Assembly: GCF_013386115.1 (NCBI RefSeq)
Contig: NZ_JACAOR010000002.1
Coordinates: 15,163 to 79,162, forward strand
Source: Pseudomonas gingeri
Lineage (GTDB): Bacteria; Pseudomonadota; Gammaproteobacteria; Pseudomonadales; Pseudomonadaceae
Direction: 5' to 3'
Length of the DNA stretch: 64,000 bases
Under the pieces are notes generated by a model. The model made no database searches, was not told the origin of the DNA, and saw only the letters and a program-made list of their open reading frames with translations. Shown here piece by piece: positions 35,465-43,883 of this stretch. How positions within the stretch are numbered: the first letter of the stretch is position 1; each line of letters begins with the position of its first letter. The position numbers and the translations under genes were made by a program.

Positions 35465-36814
35465 ATGTCCACCCTGATCGCTGACTGGCGCGACCGCCCG
35501 ACCCACCGCAAGGTCTGGGCGCTCGCCGCGCCGATGATCCTGTCGAATATCTCCGTTCCACTCGTGGCCCTGGTCGACAGCACCGTGATCGGCCACCTGC
35601 CCCACGCCCACCAGTTGGGTGCCGTGGCGGTAGGCGCGAGCCTGTACATTTTCCTGGCCTGGGCCATGGGTTTCCTGCGCATGGGCTCCACCGGATTCGC
35701 CGCGCAGGCCGCCGGTCGCGGCGACGGCACGGCACTGCGGCAGATCCTCTTGCAGGGGTTGCTGCTGAGCCTGGGGCTGGCGGCATTGCTCGGGGCGATC
35801 GCCCTGCCCTTCAGCGACCTGGCGCTGAAGATCATGCAACCGTCCACCGAACTGCACCAGTTGACCCTGGACTTCTTCCACACACGGCTGTTCGGGCTAC
35901 CGGCCGCCCTGGCCAGCTATGCCCTGGTCGGCTGGTTCCTCGGTACCCAGAACGCCCGTGCGCCATTGGCGATCCTGTTGACCACCAACCTGATGAATAT
36001 CGCGCTGAACCTGTGGTTCGTGCTCGGCCTCGACTGGGGCGTGGTCGGCGCGGCCCGGGCCTCGGTCATCGCCGAATGGAGCGGCGCCCTGCTCGGCCTG
36101 GCCCTGACCGGCAACGCCCTGCGCACCTACCCCGGCAAGGTCGCCTGGGCCGCGCTGGCGCTGTGGCAGAACTGGCGGCCGCTGCTGACGGTGAATCGCG
36201 ATATTTTCATCCGCAGCATGGCCCTGCAATCGGTGTTTTTCCTGATCACGGTGCAAGGTGCGCGCCTCGGCGACGCCACCGTCGCGGCCAACGCCCTGCT
36301 GCTCAACGGCCTGCTGCTGACGGCGCATGCCCTCGATGGCCTGGCCCACGCGGTGGAAGCCCTGTGCGGCCATGCCATCGGCGCCCGCGAACGGCAGACC
36401 CTGCGCCGCTCGCTGGTGGTTGCCGCCGGCTGGTCACTGCTCGCCAGCCTGGCCTTCGCCCTGCTATTCCTGCTCGGCGGCCACCTGTTCATCGCCCTGC
36501 AGACCGATATCCCCAGCGTGCGCGAAACCGCTTTCGGCTACCTGCCCTACCTGGCTGTGCTGCCCTTGATCGCGGTGTGGAGCTACCTGCTCGACGGCCT
36601 GTTCATCGGTGCCACCCGTGCCCGGGAAATGCGCGACGCCATGCTGCTCAGCGTGCTGCTCAGCCTGCCCGTTGCCTGGGTCCTGAGCGGCTACGGCAAT
36701 CACGGCCTGTGGATAAGTTTCCTGCTGTTCATGCTGCTGCGCAGCCTGACCCTGGCCGCCAGTGCCCTGAAGCTGCGCCGGCAGGATCGCTGGTTCGACA
36801 GCCCGGCTCACTGA
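35465..36814 (+). CDS. MATE-family efflux transporter (DinF subfamily)
   Basis: A 449-aa inner-membrane protein with 12 predicted helices. The N-terminus VWALAAPMILSNISVPLVALVDSTVIGHL and MGFLRMGSTGFAAQAAGRGD are typical of DinF-type MATE proteins, which export cationic compounds using Na+ or H+. The second half repeats the pattern (IFIRSMALQSVFFLITVQGARLGD). Length is normal. CGAGGAGCCCGC precedes the ATG. The substrate is unknown. It converges with the DUF4123 gene 19 bp away. Confidence 0.9.
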   Translation: MSTLIADWRDRPTHRKVWALAAPMILSNISVPLVALVDSTVIGHLPHAHQLGAVAVGASLYIFLAWAMGFLRMGSTGFAAQAAGRGDGTALRQILLQGLLLSLGLAALLGAIALPFSDLALKIMQPSTELHQLTLDFFHTRLFGLPAALASYALVGWFLGTQNARAPLAILLTTNLMNIALNLWFVLGLDWGVVGAARASVIAEWSGALLGLALTGNALRTYPGKVAWAALALWQNWRPLLTVNRDIFIRSMALQSVFFLITVQGARLGDATVAANALLLNGLLLTAHALDGLAHAVEALCGHAIGARERQTLRRSLVVAAGWSLLASLAFALLFLLGGHLFIALQTDIPSVRETAFGYLPYLAVLPLIAVWSYLLDGLFIGATRAREMRDAMLLSVLLSLPVAWVLSGYGNHGLWISFLLFMLLRSLTLAASALKLRRQDRWFDSPAH

Positions 36815-36833
36815 CAGCGGATATCGCTCCCCC

Positions 36834-37631
36834 TCAGCCATGTGTCCGGCTCCAGGCCCGACGCAGGTTTTCCAGGCGCTCGCCCGGCGTGTCGCCCTCC
36901 AGGCCCGGCGGAAACGACGCCGCCGGATACTGCGCGCGCAACCCCAGCCAGTCATCGAGCGCCCCGCTGTCGCGAAACCCCTGGGCAACCCCTTCCTGCA
37001 GATGGTGCCAGGTCTTGCCGTAGTCATGGCCGCTGGCACAGCTCCACTGATAGGCATGCCGCTCCAGCAGGCAGGTCTGCAATCGCTGCTGCTGCCGGGC
37101 ACCGAGAAACTCCCGCGGGCCCAGGGTGGGGCCCGGAAGGCGCGGATTGATCAGTTGCTGCCAGCCAAGACTGCCAACGGCCTTGTCGGCCCAGGTGCCG
37201 CCATGCCAGTAGAGCAGGATGATCGGTCCGAGCCAGCGGCTCAGCTCGCGGGCATCGGCGCCGTCGAAGAAGTAGCTGGCGGTCTGCGGATTGTAGTAAC
37301 TGAGCACACCCTGGCGATCCGCGTCGAAACGCACCACCAGCATCTGCCGCAAATGCGCCAGCAGGATCGCCACGGGGGCCCGGCTGAGCAGGAAAAGCCC
37401 GGCCCATTGGCGGGGTCGGGTCTGGCTCAGTTTTGCCAAGGGACAGTCCGCGGTCAGCTTCACCAGACGCGGCCCCCAGTCACGTACGCCATGGAACGGC
37501 GTGCCGTCGAACAGCAAGTGGCTCTCGTAGCTGGCGTAGCGTTCCTGCAACGCCGCGACCAGCCCCGGAGCACCGGGAATGTCCAGGAGCAGCCACAGCG
37601 TGCCGGGTATTGCGCAATCGACGTCCCTCAT
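36834..37631 (-). CDS. DUF4123 protein (T6SS effector-adaptor type)
   Basis: A 265-aa cytosolic protein of the DUF4123 family. The N-terminal part has WLLLDIPGAPGLVAAL, LLFDGTPFHGVRDWGPRLVKL and FDADRQGVLSYYNPQTASYFFD. Such proteins (Tap/TEC) chaperone a specific effector onto the VgrG tip. The ATG at 37631 overlaps the vgrG stop (ATGA); a start at 37670 would lie inside vgrG. No effector or immunity gene follows, because the next gene is the convergent MATE pump, so the cargo must be elsewhere or lost. Confidence 0.85.
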   Translation of the reverse strand: MRDVDCAIPGTLWLLLDIPGAPGLVAALQERYASYESHLLFDGTPFHGVRDWGPRLVKLTADCPLAKLSQTRPRQWAGLFLLSRAPVAILLAHLRQMLVVRFDADRQGVLSYYNPQTASYFFDGADARELSRWLGPIILLYWHGGTWADKAVGSLGWQQLINPRLPGPTLGPREFLGARQQQRLQTCLLERHAYQWSCASGHDYGKTWHHLQEGVAQGFRDSGALDDWLGLRAQYPAASFPPGLEGDTPGERLENLRRAWSRTHG

Positions 37632-38962
37632 GAGACACCGCCCTGGCCACCCGCCACGGTGCCGGGGCAATCGCAGGAAGCGGGCCCCTCACCCGCGAGC
37701 GCGGGCGGGCACAACAGCACCAGTGGATGCCCCTCCCGCAACAGCTCGAAGGCCGACCCGCCAGGGCGCCGCTGTCCGCTGCCTCGCGCCGGGGTCGCGC
37801 ACCTGGCGTCACACCGACCGACGATGCGCGGTCGATCCGGATCGCCTTCGAGGAAACGCACCCAGACGTTGGTCCCCGGCTCGAGTCCCGCCGCAAAGGC
37901 CTGGGGTTCGCCTGCCGCCGGCTGGGCCAGCGGCAACCAGCACTCGCCGTGGCTGGCCCCCTCGCCCTGGTAGAACGCCAGCAACTGCACCGCCAGCCGT
38001 CCCCGGGCGTCGCATCTGGCCCCGTGTTTGTCCGCCACCACCCAGGCGCGAAACAGGCCGGACAGCTTCGGTTTCGGGTAACGGGTCGGGGTCCGCACGG
38101 CCACCTCCCAGGACGTGGCGCGAAAGATATTGCTGTAAATCATCGACCGCGGGTCCATGGGGTTGCTGTCCCCACGATGCTCAAGGGCCGTGAGCAGCCA
38201 CAGGCGGTTCCACGGCGCACACGGATGGCCGGACAACGGCATGAAGCTGGCGCAGTGCAGGCCCGGCAGATCGCTTTCGCCCTGCGCCGACTCCTGGCTG
38301 CGGCCGGCACGTCGCCGCCCCTGCCCCGACAGGCTGACGCAGAAATCCCGCACGCCCGCCCCTTGGTCCGGACAGAAGCGCGCCTCACGCGCGCGACGCA
38401 AGGCCCCCAGGCTGTCGGCGAACACCAGCCGATGATTGTTCCTGGTGTGGCGGAAGTGGAAGTGGATACCCTCTTCGGCACACAGTCGCTGGATGAACTG
38501 CAGGTCGGATTCGTCGAACTGCACGCAATACGGACGCAGGGTGCTGCGCCCCTTGAGGACAAAGCGAAAGGCATCATTGCCCAGGCCATGCTCGCCGAGC
38601 ACCTGGGCGATAATGCCGGGCACCGAGCGCTGCTGGAACAGTCGTCGCCGCCAGCGCTGCGCCAGGCATCCCAGGCGCGGCCCAAGATGCAGGCGGAAGT
38701 GACCCCGCGCCAGACCCGCGCACCGCAGGTTGACGCCCTGGATCTGCGCGTGGATGCCCTGGCCATCCTTCCCGAGGGCCAGGAAGCAACTGCGGTACAT
38801 CAGTCCGCCCAGGTCCGGGCCGGCTTCCTCGTCCAGCACATCCAGCTCGAAAGCGAACAGTTCGCTGACCGCCTCATGACCACTGAACGAGGTGACGGTC
38901 AGCGAACGGGACAAGCCGGCAACATCCAGACGAAAGAACGACTCGGTGACTGGATCGGACAT
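37628..38962 (-). CDS. vgrG: short VgrG-type T6SS tip protein
   Basis: A 444-aa protein. Residues about 1-340 match the gp27-like part of VgrG (TSFSGHEAVSELFAFELDVL, CVQFDESDLQFIQRLCAEEGIHFHF). Residues about 345-415 resemble the gp5 OB-fold (RAWVVADKHGARCDARGRLAVQ, WLPLAQPAAGE, VRFLEGDPDRPRIVGR). After that the usual beta-helical spike is missing; only about 50 Pro/Gly/Cys-rich residues remain, ending CDCPGTVAGGQGGVS. Typical VgrGs exceed 600 aa. No other T6SS gene is in the window. It could be a natural short form or a degraded copy. Confidence 0.85.
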   Translation of the reverse strand: MSDPVTESFFRLDVAGLSRSLTVTSFSGHEAVSELFAFELDVLDEEAGPDLGGLMYRSCFLALGKDGQGIHAQIQGVNLRCAGLARGHFRLHLGPRLGCLAQRWRRRLFQQRSVPGIIAQVLGEHGLGNDAFRFVLKGRSTLRPYCVQFDESDLQFIQRLCAEEGIHFHFRHTRNNHRLVFADSLGALRRAREARFCPDQGAGVRDFCVSLSGQGRRRAGRSQESAQGESDLPGLHCASFMPLSGHPCAPWNRLWLLTALEHRGDSNPMDPRSMIYSNIFRATSWEVAVRTPTRYPKPKLSGLFRAWVVADKHGARCDARGRLAVQLLAFYQGEGASHGECWLPLAQPAAGEPQAFAAGLEPGTNVWVRFLEGDPDRPRIVGRCDARCATPARGSGQRRPGGSAFELLREGHPLVLLCPPALAGEGPASCDCPGTVAGGQGGVS

Positions 38963-39123
38963 TGGCTTTCCTCTACATGGAGCTACTGGGTAGAACCCGA
39001 CTGGGGATTCGACTTGGGATTCTCGCCGACAGACAAGACCGAGTAGAGAGCCGAAGAGGTGTTAGAGAAACGGCCTACGCAAAACGCGGAACCGAGGAAG
39101 CCATCACTTTGCCGTCAGCCAAC

Positions 39124-39152
39124 AAAAAACCCACCGCTAAGGGTGGGTTTTT
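39124..39152. terminator. bidirectional rho-independent terminator
   Basis: Stem CCCACC/GGTGGG (39130-39135 with 39142-39147) with A-runs on the left and a T-run on the right. It can therefore stop speA transcription (minus strand) and any rightward transcript. Confidence 0.75.
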
Positions 39153-39187
39153 CGACAATCAGACGTTGCCTACACAATCAAAGGATA

Positions 39188-39209
39188 AAGCCCTTTACCG
39201 AAAGGGCTT
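39188..39209 (-). terminator. hairpin downstream of speA
   Basis: AAGCCCTT/AAGGGCTT stem (39188-39195 with 39202-39209) lies 26 bp past the speA stop, with only a short T-run on the minus strand. It may act as a first weak terminator or a 3'-end stabiliser. Confidence 0.45.
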
Positions 39210-39234
39210 CTTCCCAGGAACTTTCGGCCCTGCC

Positions 39235-41148
39235 TCAAGAAGACAGGTAGGAAGAACGGGTCAGGCCGAGACGCAGGGCGTCGAGGTACTGGGTCCGCTC
39301 TTTCGCGCTGATATTGGCGCTGGCGACCTTGTCGCGGTAGTGCGTCATCAGCTCTTCCGGCGACAGGTGCACATAACGCAGCATGTCCTCGATGGTGTCG
39401 TGGGTTTCGATACCCGCGTGGTACACGCTGCCATCCGCGTTCTGGTAGATGTTCACCGAGTCGGTATCGCCGAACAGGTTGTGCATGTCACCGAGGATTT
39501 CCTGGTAGGCGCCCACCAGGAAGATCCCCAGCAGGTAGTCCTCGCCTTCGTTCAGCGCGTGCACCGGCAGGCTGGTCTCGATGCTCTGCTCGTCGACGTA
39601 CTGCTTGATCTTGCCGTCGGAGTCGCAGGTCAGGTCCTGCAGCACGGCGCGGCGCAGCGGTTCCTCGTTCAGGCGGTGCAACGGCAGGATCGGCAGCACC
39701 TGGCCGATGGCCCAGGTGTCGGGCAGGCTCTGGAATACCGAGAAGTTGCAGATGTACTTGTCGGCCAGCTTGTCGTTGAGTTCATCGAGTACCTGGCGAT
39801 GCGAACGCTGGCGCGCCTTCAACGAGTTGTGCAGGCGCCGGCAGACGGCGAAGTAGCACTGCTCGGCCAGGGCTTTCTCGGCGAGGGTCAGCTTGCCGTC
39901 TGCGTACTGGGTGGCGACGTCGCTCATGTAGTGCGTGGCGCGCCAGTAGGTCTCGGTGACCATCTCGATATCGGTCGGGCCCAGCAGCTCCACCAGCCAC
40001 TGCACGGTTTCCGGCAGGTTCTCGGGGTTCTCGATATGCGGCACGTCGTCGTTGTGTTTCTCGACGTCGGTGACCTGCACCACCAGCATGGCGTGGTGGG
40101 CGGTCAGCGAGCGGCCGCTTTCCGAGAAGATGTTCGGATGCGGCAGGTTCTGCGCGTCGCAGAACTCCTTGAGCATGCCGACCACGACACCGGCATAGTC
40201 ATCCATGTCGTAGTTGATCGAGCTGGCATTGCGCGAGTGGGTACCGTCGTAGTCGACACCCAGGCCGCCGCCGACGTCGATATGGTCCACCGGCAGGCCG
40301 AGGTTGCGCAGCTCGCCGTAGTAACGGATCGCTTCCTTGAAACCGTACTGGTAGTCCGCCAGGTTGGCGATCTGCGAGCCCATGTGGAAGTGCAGCAGGC
40401 GAATGCCCTGGTCCAGGCCGGCGGCGCGGAAACGCTCGACCACCGACAGCAGTTGCGCCGCCGACAGGCCGAACTTGGATTTCTCGCCACCGGTATCGGC
40501 CCACTTGCTCGACGCCAGCGATGACAGGCGCACCCGCAGGCCGACCTGGGGCTTGACCTTGAGGGACGCCGCCTCTTCGATCACCAGTTCCACTTCGGAT
40601 TCTTTCTCGATCACGATGAAGACGTTGTGACCGAGCTTCTGGCCCATCAGGGCCAGGCGGATGAACTCGCGGTCCTTGTAGCCGTTGCAGACGATGGTGC
40701 CGCCTTTCGGCGCCAGCGCCAGCACCGCCAGCAGTTCCGGCTTGGAACCGGCTTCCAGGCCGATGGAGACGTTCTGGGTGGCGATGATGTTCTCGATCAC
40801 CGCTTCCTGCTGGTTGACCTTGATCGGGTACAGCGCGGTGTACTTGCTCTGGTATTCCAGACGCTCGATGTTCGCGTCGAACGCGCCGGTCAGCTGGCGC
40901 ACGCGGTCCTGCAGGATATCCGGGAAACGTACCAGCAGCGGCAAGGACAGACCGCTCTTGCGCAGTTCGTCGACCTGCTCGAAGAGGTCGATGGGCGAAC
41001 TGCTCGGGCCGTTCGGACGAACCTCGACGCGACCGGCGTCATTGATCGCGAAATACCCGGCCCCCCAATGGCGAATCCCATAAACACTGCGGCTGTCCGC
41101 AACTGTCCACTGGCTGCCATCGTCTTTGCGTGTGCGTCGTACGGACAT
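39235..41148 (-). CDS. speA: biosynthetic arginine decarboxylase SpeA
   Basis: A 637-aa PLP enzyme (fold III) making agmatine from arginine for putrescine and spermidine synthesis. The PLP lysine is Lys110 in [12 protein letters not shown]. The [10 protein letters not shown] and [13 protein letters not shown] motifs bind the cofactor phosphate, and [10 protein letters not shown] near 540 carries the cysteine/aspartate pair that completes the dimer active site. Length equals other Pseudomonas SpeA proteins. It is monocistronic, followed by two hairpins. Confidence 0.96.
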   Translation of the reverse strand: MSVRRTRKDDGSQWTVADSRSVYGIRHWGAGYFAINDAGRVEVRPNGPSSSPIDLFEQVDELRKSGLSLPLLVRFPDILQDRVRQLTGAFDANIERLEYQSKYTALYPIKVNQQEAVIENIIATQNVSIGLEAGSKPELLAVLALAPKGGTIVCNGYKDREFIRLALMGQKLGHNVFIVIEKESEVELVIEEAASLKVKPQVGLRVRLSSLASSKWADTGGEKSKFGLSAAQLLSVVERFRAAGLDQGIRLLHFHMGSQIANLADYQYGFKEAIRYYGELRNLGLPVDHIDVGGGLGVDYDGTHSRNASSINYDMDDYAGVVVGMLKEFCDAQNLPHPNIFSESGRSLTAHHAMLVVQVTDVEKHNDDVPHIENPENLPETVQWLVELLGPTDIEMVTETYWRATHYMSDVATQYADGKLTLAEKALAEQCYFAVCRRLHNSLKARQRSHRQVLDELNDKLADKYICNFSVFQSLPDTWAIGQVLPILPLHRLNEEPLRRAVLQDLTCDSDGKIKQYVDEQSIETSLPVHALNEGEDYLLGIFLVGAYQEILGDMHNLFGDTDSVNIYQNADGSVYHAGIETHDTIEDMLRYVHLSPEELMTHYRDKVASANISAKERTQYLDALRLGLTRSSYLSS

Positions 41149-41291
41149 CGAAGTCCCCTATAAAGAAGTCAAATAGCGCCACCTGGATCCAGGCTGCGCG
41201 CAGTCTAAAGAATGAAAATGACGATTCGCCTGCATGCAAGGGACTAAGACCTTGAATCCAGCTTCGAGTTTAGAGGCTGTTCGGGAACAGG

Positions 41292-41371
41292 CTCTGTGAA
41301 AACCATGGGGACGACCGCCTGGCCAGGTTCAGCCGGGCCGGCAGGTCAACTTCACGGTGGTTTTCACAGAG
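41292..41371. repeat. 80-bp element with 14-bp perfect terminal inverted repeats
   Basis: CTCTGTGAAAACCA (41292-41305) and its exact inverse TGGTTTTCACAGAG (41358-41371) bound 52 bp of non-coding sequence, between the speA start and the SUI1 stop. It could form a long hairpin and looks like a small dispersed (MITE-like) repeat. Confidence 0.6.
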
Positions 41372-41375
41372 GCTG

Positions 41376-41747
41376 CTAGCCGCCGGACTTCTTCGCCTTG
41401 AAACCGTGTTTCACCAGTTCAGCCAACAGCAACTCGACGTGATCGCCCTGGATCTCGATGACACCGTCCTTCAAGGCGCCACCGGTACCACAGCGTTTCT
41501 TCAACGTGGTTGCCAGTTCCCTGAGGGCGTCTTCGGCCAGCGGCACGCCGGTGATGGTGGTCACCGTCTTGCCGCCACGGCCCTTGCTTTCGCGACGCAC
41601 GCGGGCAATGCCGTCACCAGCGGGGATCTGGGTTTGTTTGCAGATACAGGCGGCCACCGGCTGGCTACAGTCCGGGCAATGTCGACCTGCGTCGGTGGAG
41701 AACACCAGGCCGCCGAGGGCGGCGAAGGATGCGGCTTTTTTGGCCAC
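41376..41747 (-). CDS. SUI1/YciH-type translation initiation factor
   Basis: A 123-aa protein. It has an N-terminal zinc-ribbon-like region (CPDCSQPVAACIC, four cysteines) and a C-terminal SUI1 domain (GRGGKTVTTITGVPL, LKKRCGTGGALKDGVIEIQGDH) that resembles eIF1. It probably discriminates aberrant initiation complexes, as suggested for E. coli YciH. The start is GTG 41747 with GAGG upstream; the longer open frame to 41837 lacks a ribosome site. The Nudix gene lies upstream on the same strand, 175 bp away. Confidence 0.9.
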   Translation of the reverse strand: MAKKAASFAALGGLVFSTDAGRHCPDCSQPVAACICKQTQIPAGDGIARVRRESKGRGGKTVTTITGVPLAEDALRELATTLKKRCGTGGALKDGVIEIQGDHVELLLAELVKHGFKAKKSGG

Positions 41748-41922
41748 CGGCAATCCTCTTGGGAGGACAAAGACTGGTCGTGACACCTGGGCAGGCGTCT
41801 GCGACCGCGAAGCCCCACTCAGGCAGGGGCAGCGCAACTCGAGCGGCCAGGCCGCTCAAGCTTGAAAAGTCGCGCAGTGTAACGGCAAAAAGCCGATGAC
41901 CCAAGAGCCAATCGGCGCCATT

Positions 41923-42480
41923 TCATGAAGGTTTTGCGACCTCCAGGCCCCGGCCCTGCAAATAGCGCTTCAGCGCCGCCAGGGAGTCCGGGCAATAAGG
42001 CTTTTGCGCCGTTTCGCGCAGGGCAGCCTCGACCGGGATGAAACGCGCTTCCAGCACCTCTTCCGGTTGCAACCGCAACGGCCCGTCCCAGACGGCACTG
42101 AACACCGCACACCAGAGCCGGTTGCCGGGCTGATCGAAGAAAAAATGTTCATGGGCGGTCAGCGGCACGCCACCGACGCCCAACTCTTCCTCCAGCTCGC
42201 GGGCCGCCGATTCGGCGTAGCTTTCATCGGCCTGGACCATGCCGCCCGCCGCCACATCCCAGTAGCCGGGATAGATGGCCTTGCTCAAGGTCCGGCGATG
42301 CACGCACAACTCGCCGGCCGAATTGAACAGCAGGATATAGGTCCCGCGGCCGATCAGGCCGCGCTCGCGCAACTCGGCCCGGCCGAGAGCGCCCAGCAGG
42401 CGGTCCTCGCCATCGACCCAGGCGATCTGTTCGGCATCGGAAGCGGCGCGATGCGCAGCCTCCCTCGCAGAGACATTCAT
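41923..42480 (-). CDS. Nudix hydrolase (YfcD-like)
   Basis: A 185-aa hydrolase. The Nudix box GGMVQADESYAESAARELEEEL (read in two parts, ending REL-EEE) is complete. The surroundings IPP-isomerase-like LLFNSAGELCVHRRTLSK and IYPGYWDVAAGG place it in the YfcD/IDI-related group. The substrate is unknown. The ATG lies 3 bp after the stop of the DUF2333 gene, so the two are probably co-transcribed. Confidence 0.9.
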   Translation of the reverse strand: MNVSAREAAHRAASDAEQIAWVDGEDRLLGALGRAELRERGLIGRGTYILLFNSAGELCVHRRTLSKAIYPGYWDVAAGGMVQADESYAESAARELEEELGVGGVPLTAHEHFFFDQPGNRLWCAVFSAVWDGPLRLQPEEVLEARFIPVEAALRETAQKPYCPDSLAALKRYLQGRGLEVAKPS

Positions 42481-42483
42481 CGA

Positions 42484-43551
42484 TCAACCCTGGTTGAGCA
42501 GTTGGCGCAGGTCGATCACCGCGGCGTTGGCCCGCGAGATGTAGTTGGCCATGACCAGCGAGTGGTTGGCGAGAATGCCGAAGCCGCTGCCGTTGAGGAT
42601 CATCGGGCTCCAGACCGGCTCCTGCGAAGCCTCCAGCTCACGGATGATCTGCCGCACGCTGACCGTGGCGTTCTTCTTCGCCAGCACATCGGCGAAGTCG
42701 ACCTCGATGGCCCGCAGCAGGTGCGACAGCGCCCAGGCCTGGCCGCGGGCCTCGTAGAACACGTTGTCGATCTGCAACCACGGGGTCTCGACCACTTCCT
42801 CATCGACCTGCGGCGCCTGGCCGGGGATCACGCTTTCGGTTTTCAGCGCGGTGTTGAGCTTGACCCGCCCGACGCTGGCCGACAGGCGCTGGGACAACGA
42901 GCCCAGGCGCGTGGCGACATCGCCGAGCCAGTTGTTCAGGTTGTCGGCACGGGCGTAGAACAACGCGTTGTTCTGGTTCGGGTCGGACAGGCGGGCCTGG
43001 TAGCGGCTCAGGGAGTTGATCCCTTCCTGGTACTCCGACTCACTGGACGGCAGCATCCAGCTCTTGTTGTCGAAGTTGAAGCGCGGTTCGGCCTTCGCCA
43101 GGTCGGCGTCTTCGGCCGATTGCGACTGCGAACGGGCGAAGTCCTTGCGCAGGGCGCGGGTCAGGTCGCGGACCTGGACCAGCACGCCGTATTCCCAGCT
43201 GGGGATATTGTCCAGCCACAGGCCCGGCGGGAAGCGGTCGTTGGAGAGATAACCGCCCGGCTTGGTCAGCAGGGTGCCGGCCACGCTCTTGAGGGTTTCG
43301 ACCGTGGTGAAGCCCACGACCATCTTGCGCCCTTCCTTCTCGGCGGCGATCTGGGCGTTCTGCTGCACGGGAAACAGCGCAGGCTCCTGGCTCCAGTACC
43401 AGCCGAGCAGGATCGTCACCACCAGGTACAACCCGATCAGGGTCGCCAGGGCACGACTGAACAGCAGGCCGCCGAAATAGCCGCGGGTCGCCGACTTGGG
43501 TTCGGCAGCACGATCCGGCGCGCTGCCTGCGCGTTTTTTCCAGTCCAGCAT
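42484..43551 (-). CDS. DUF2333-family inner-membrane protein
   Basis: A 355-aa protein with one N-terminal TM (ALATLIGLYLVVTILLGWYW, about residues 35-55) and a large, mostly helical periplasmic domain (VETLKSVAGTLLTKPGGYLSND, NKSWMLPSSESEYQEGINSLSRYQARLSDPN, in parts). The function is unknown. It is conserved next to the Nudix gene in Pseudomonas (PA4842 position). AAGGATAGAGCC precedes the ATG. Confidence 0.88.
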   Translation of the reverse strand: MLDWKKRAGSAPDRAAEPKSATRGYFGGLLFSRALATLIGLYLVVTILLGWYWSQEPALFPVQQNAQIAAEKEGRKMVVGFTTVETLKSVAGTLLTKPGGYLSNDRFPPGLWLDNIPSWEYGVLVQVRDLTRALRKDFARSQSQSAEDADLAKAEPRFNFDNKSWMLPSSESEYQEGINSLSRYQARLSDPNQNNALFYARADNLNNWLGDVATRLGSLSQRLSASVGRVKLNTALKTESVIPGQAPQVDEEVVETPWLQIDNVFYEARGQAWALSHLLRAIEVDFADVLAKKNATVSVRQIIRELEASQEPVWSPMILNGSGFGILANHSLVMANYISRANAAVIDLRQLLNQG

Positions 43552-43883
43552 GGCTCTATCCTTTCAATCACTTGAGTTCATCGGTTCGACCACAACCCTA
43601 CTCCATCGTGCCTTGCCTGCCCCGGCTTAAATCGACCCGGGCAAATAAAACCAGACACGGCAGCGTTGCCATCCGTCGGGCAACTATAAATCAAGCCGCC
43701 CCGGGACGCTTCACACAAGCGCCATCCAATTGGCGATGCCCGCCACACAAGGCCCGCAGGCCGACCGGCCGGTCACCAAATGAATCGGATAAATTGACAC
43801 GTGGCACGTGTATTGACAGAAAGAGGTGCTAGCATAGAGCCACCAGTTATTCCTCCGTCGTTCGTCTAACCAGTAGTCAGGAT
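43552..43883. other. 332-bp divergent intergenic region DUF2333/gcbA
   Basis: It carries both promoters. Notable are two TTGACA hexamers (43794-43799 and 43813-43818) flanking the palindrome ACACGTG-G-CACGTGT (43797-43811). No small gene is supported. Confidence 0.6.
43797..43811. promoter_or_regulatory. palindromic operator candidate upstream of gcbA
   Basis: A perfect 7-1-7 palindrome, ACACGTG-G-CACGTGT, contains two CACGTG cores and overlaps the first TTGACA. A bound protein would sit on the promoter, suggesting repression. Confidence 0.45.
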
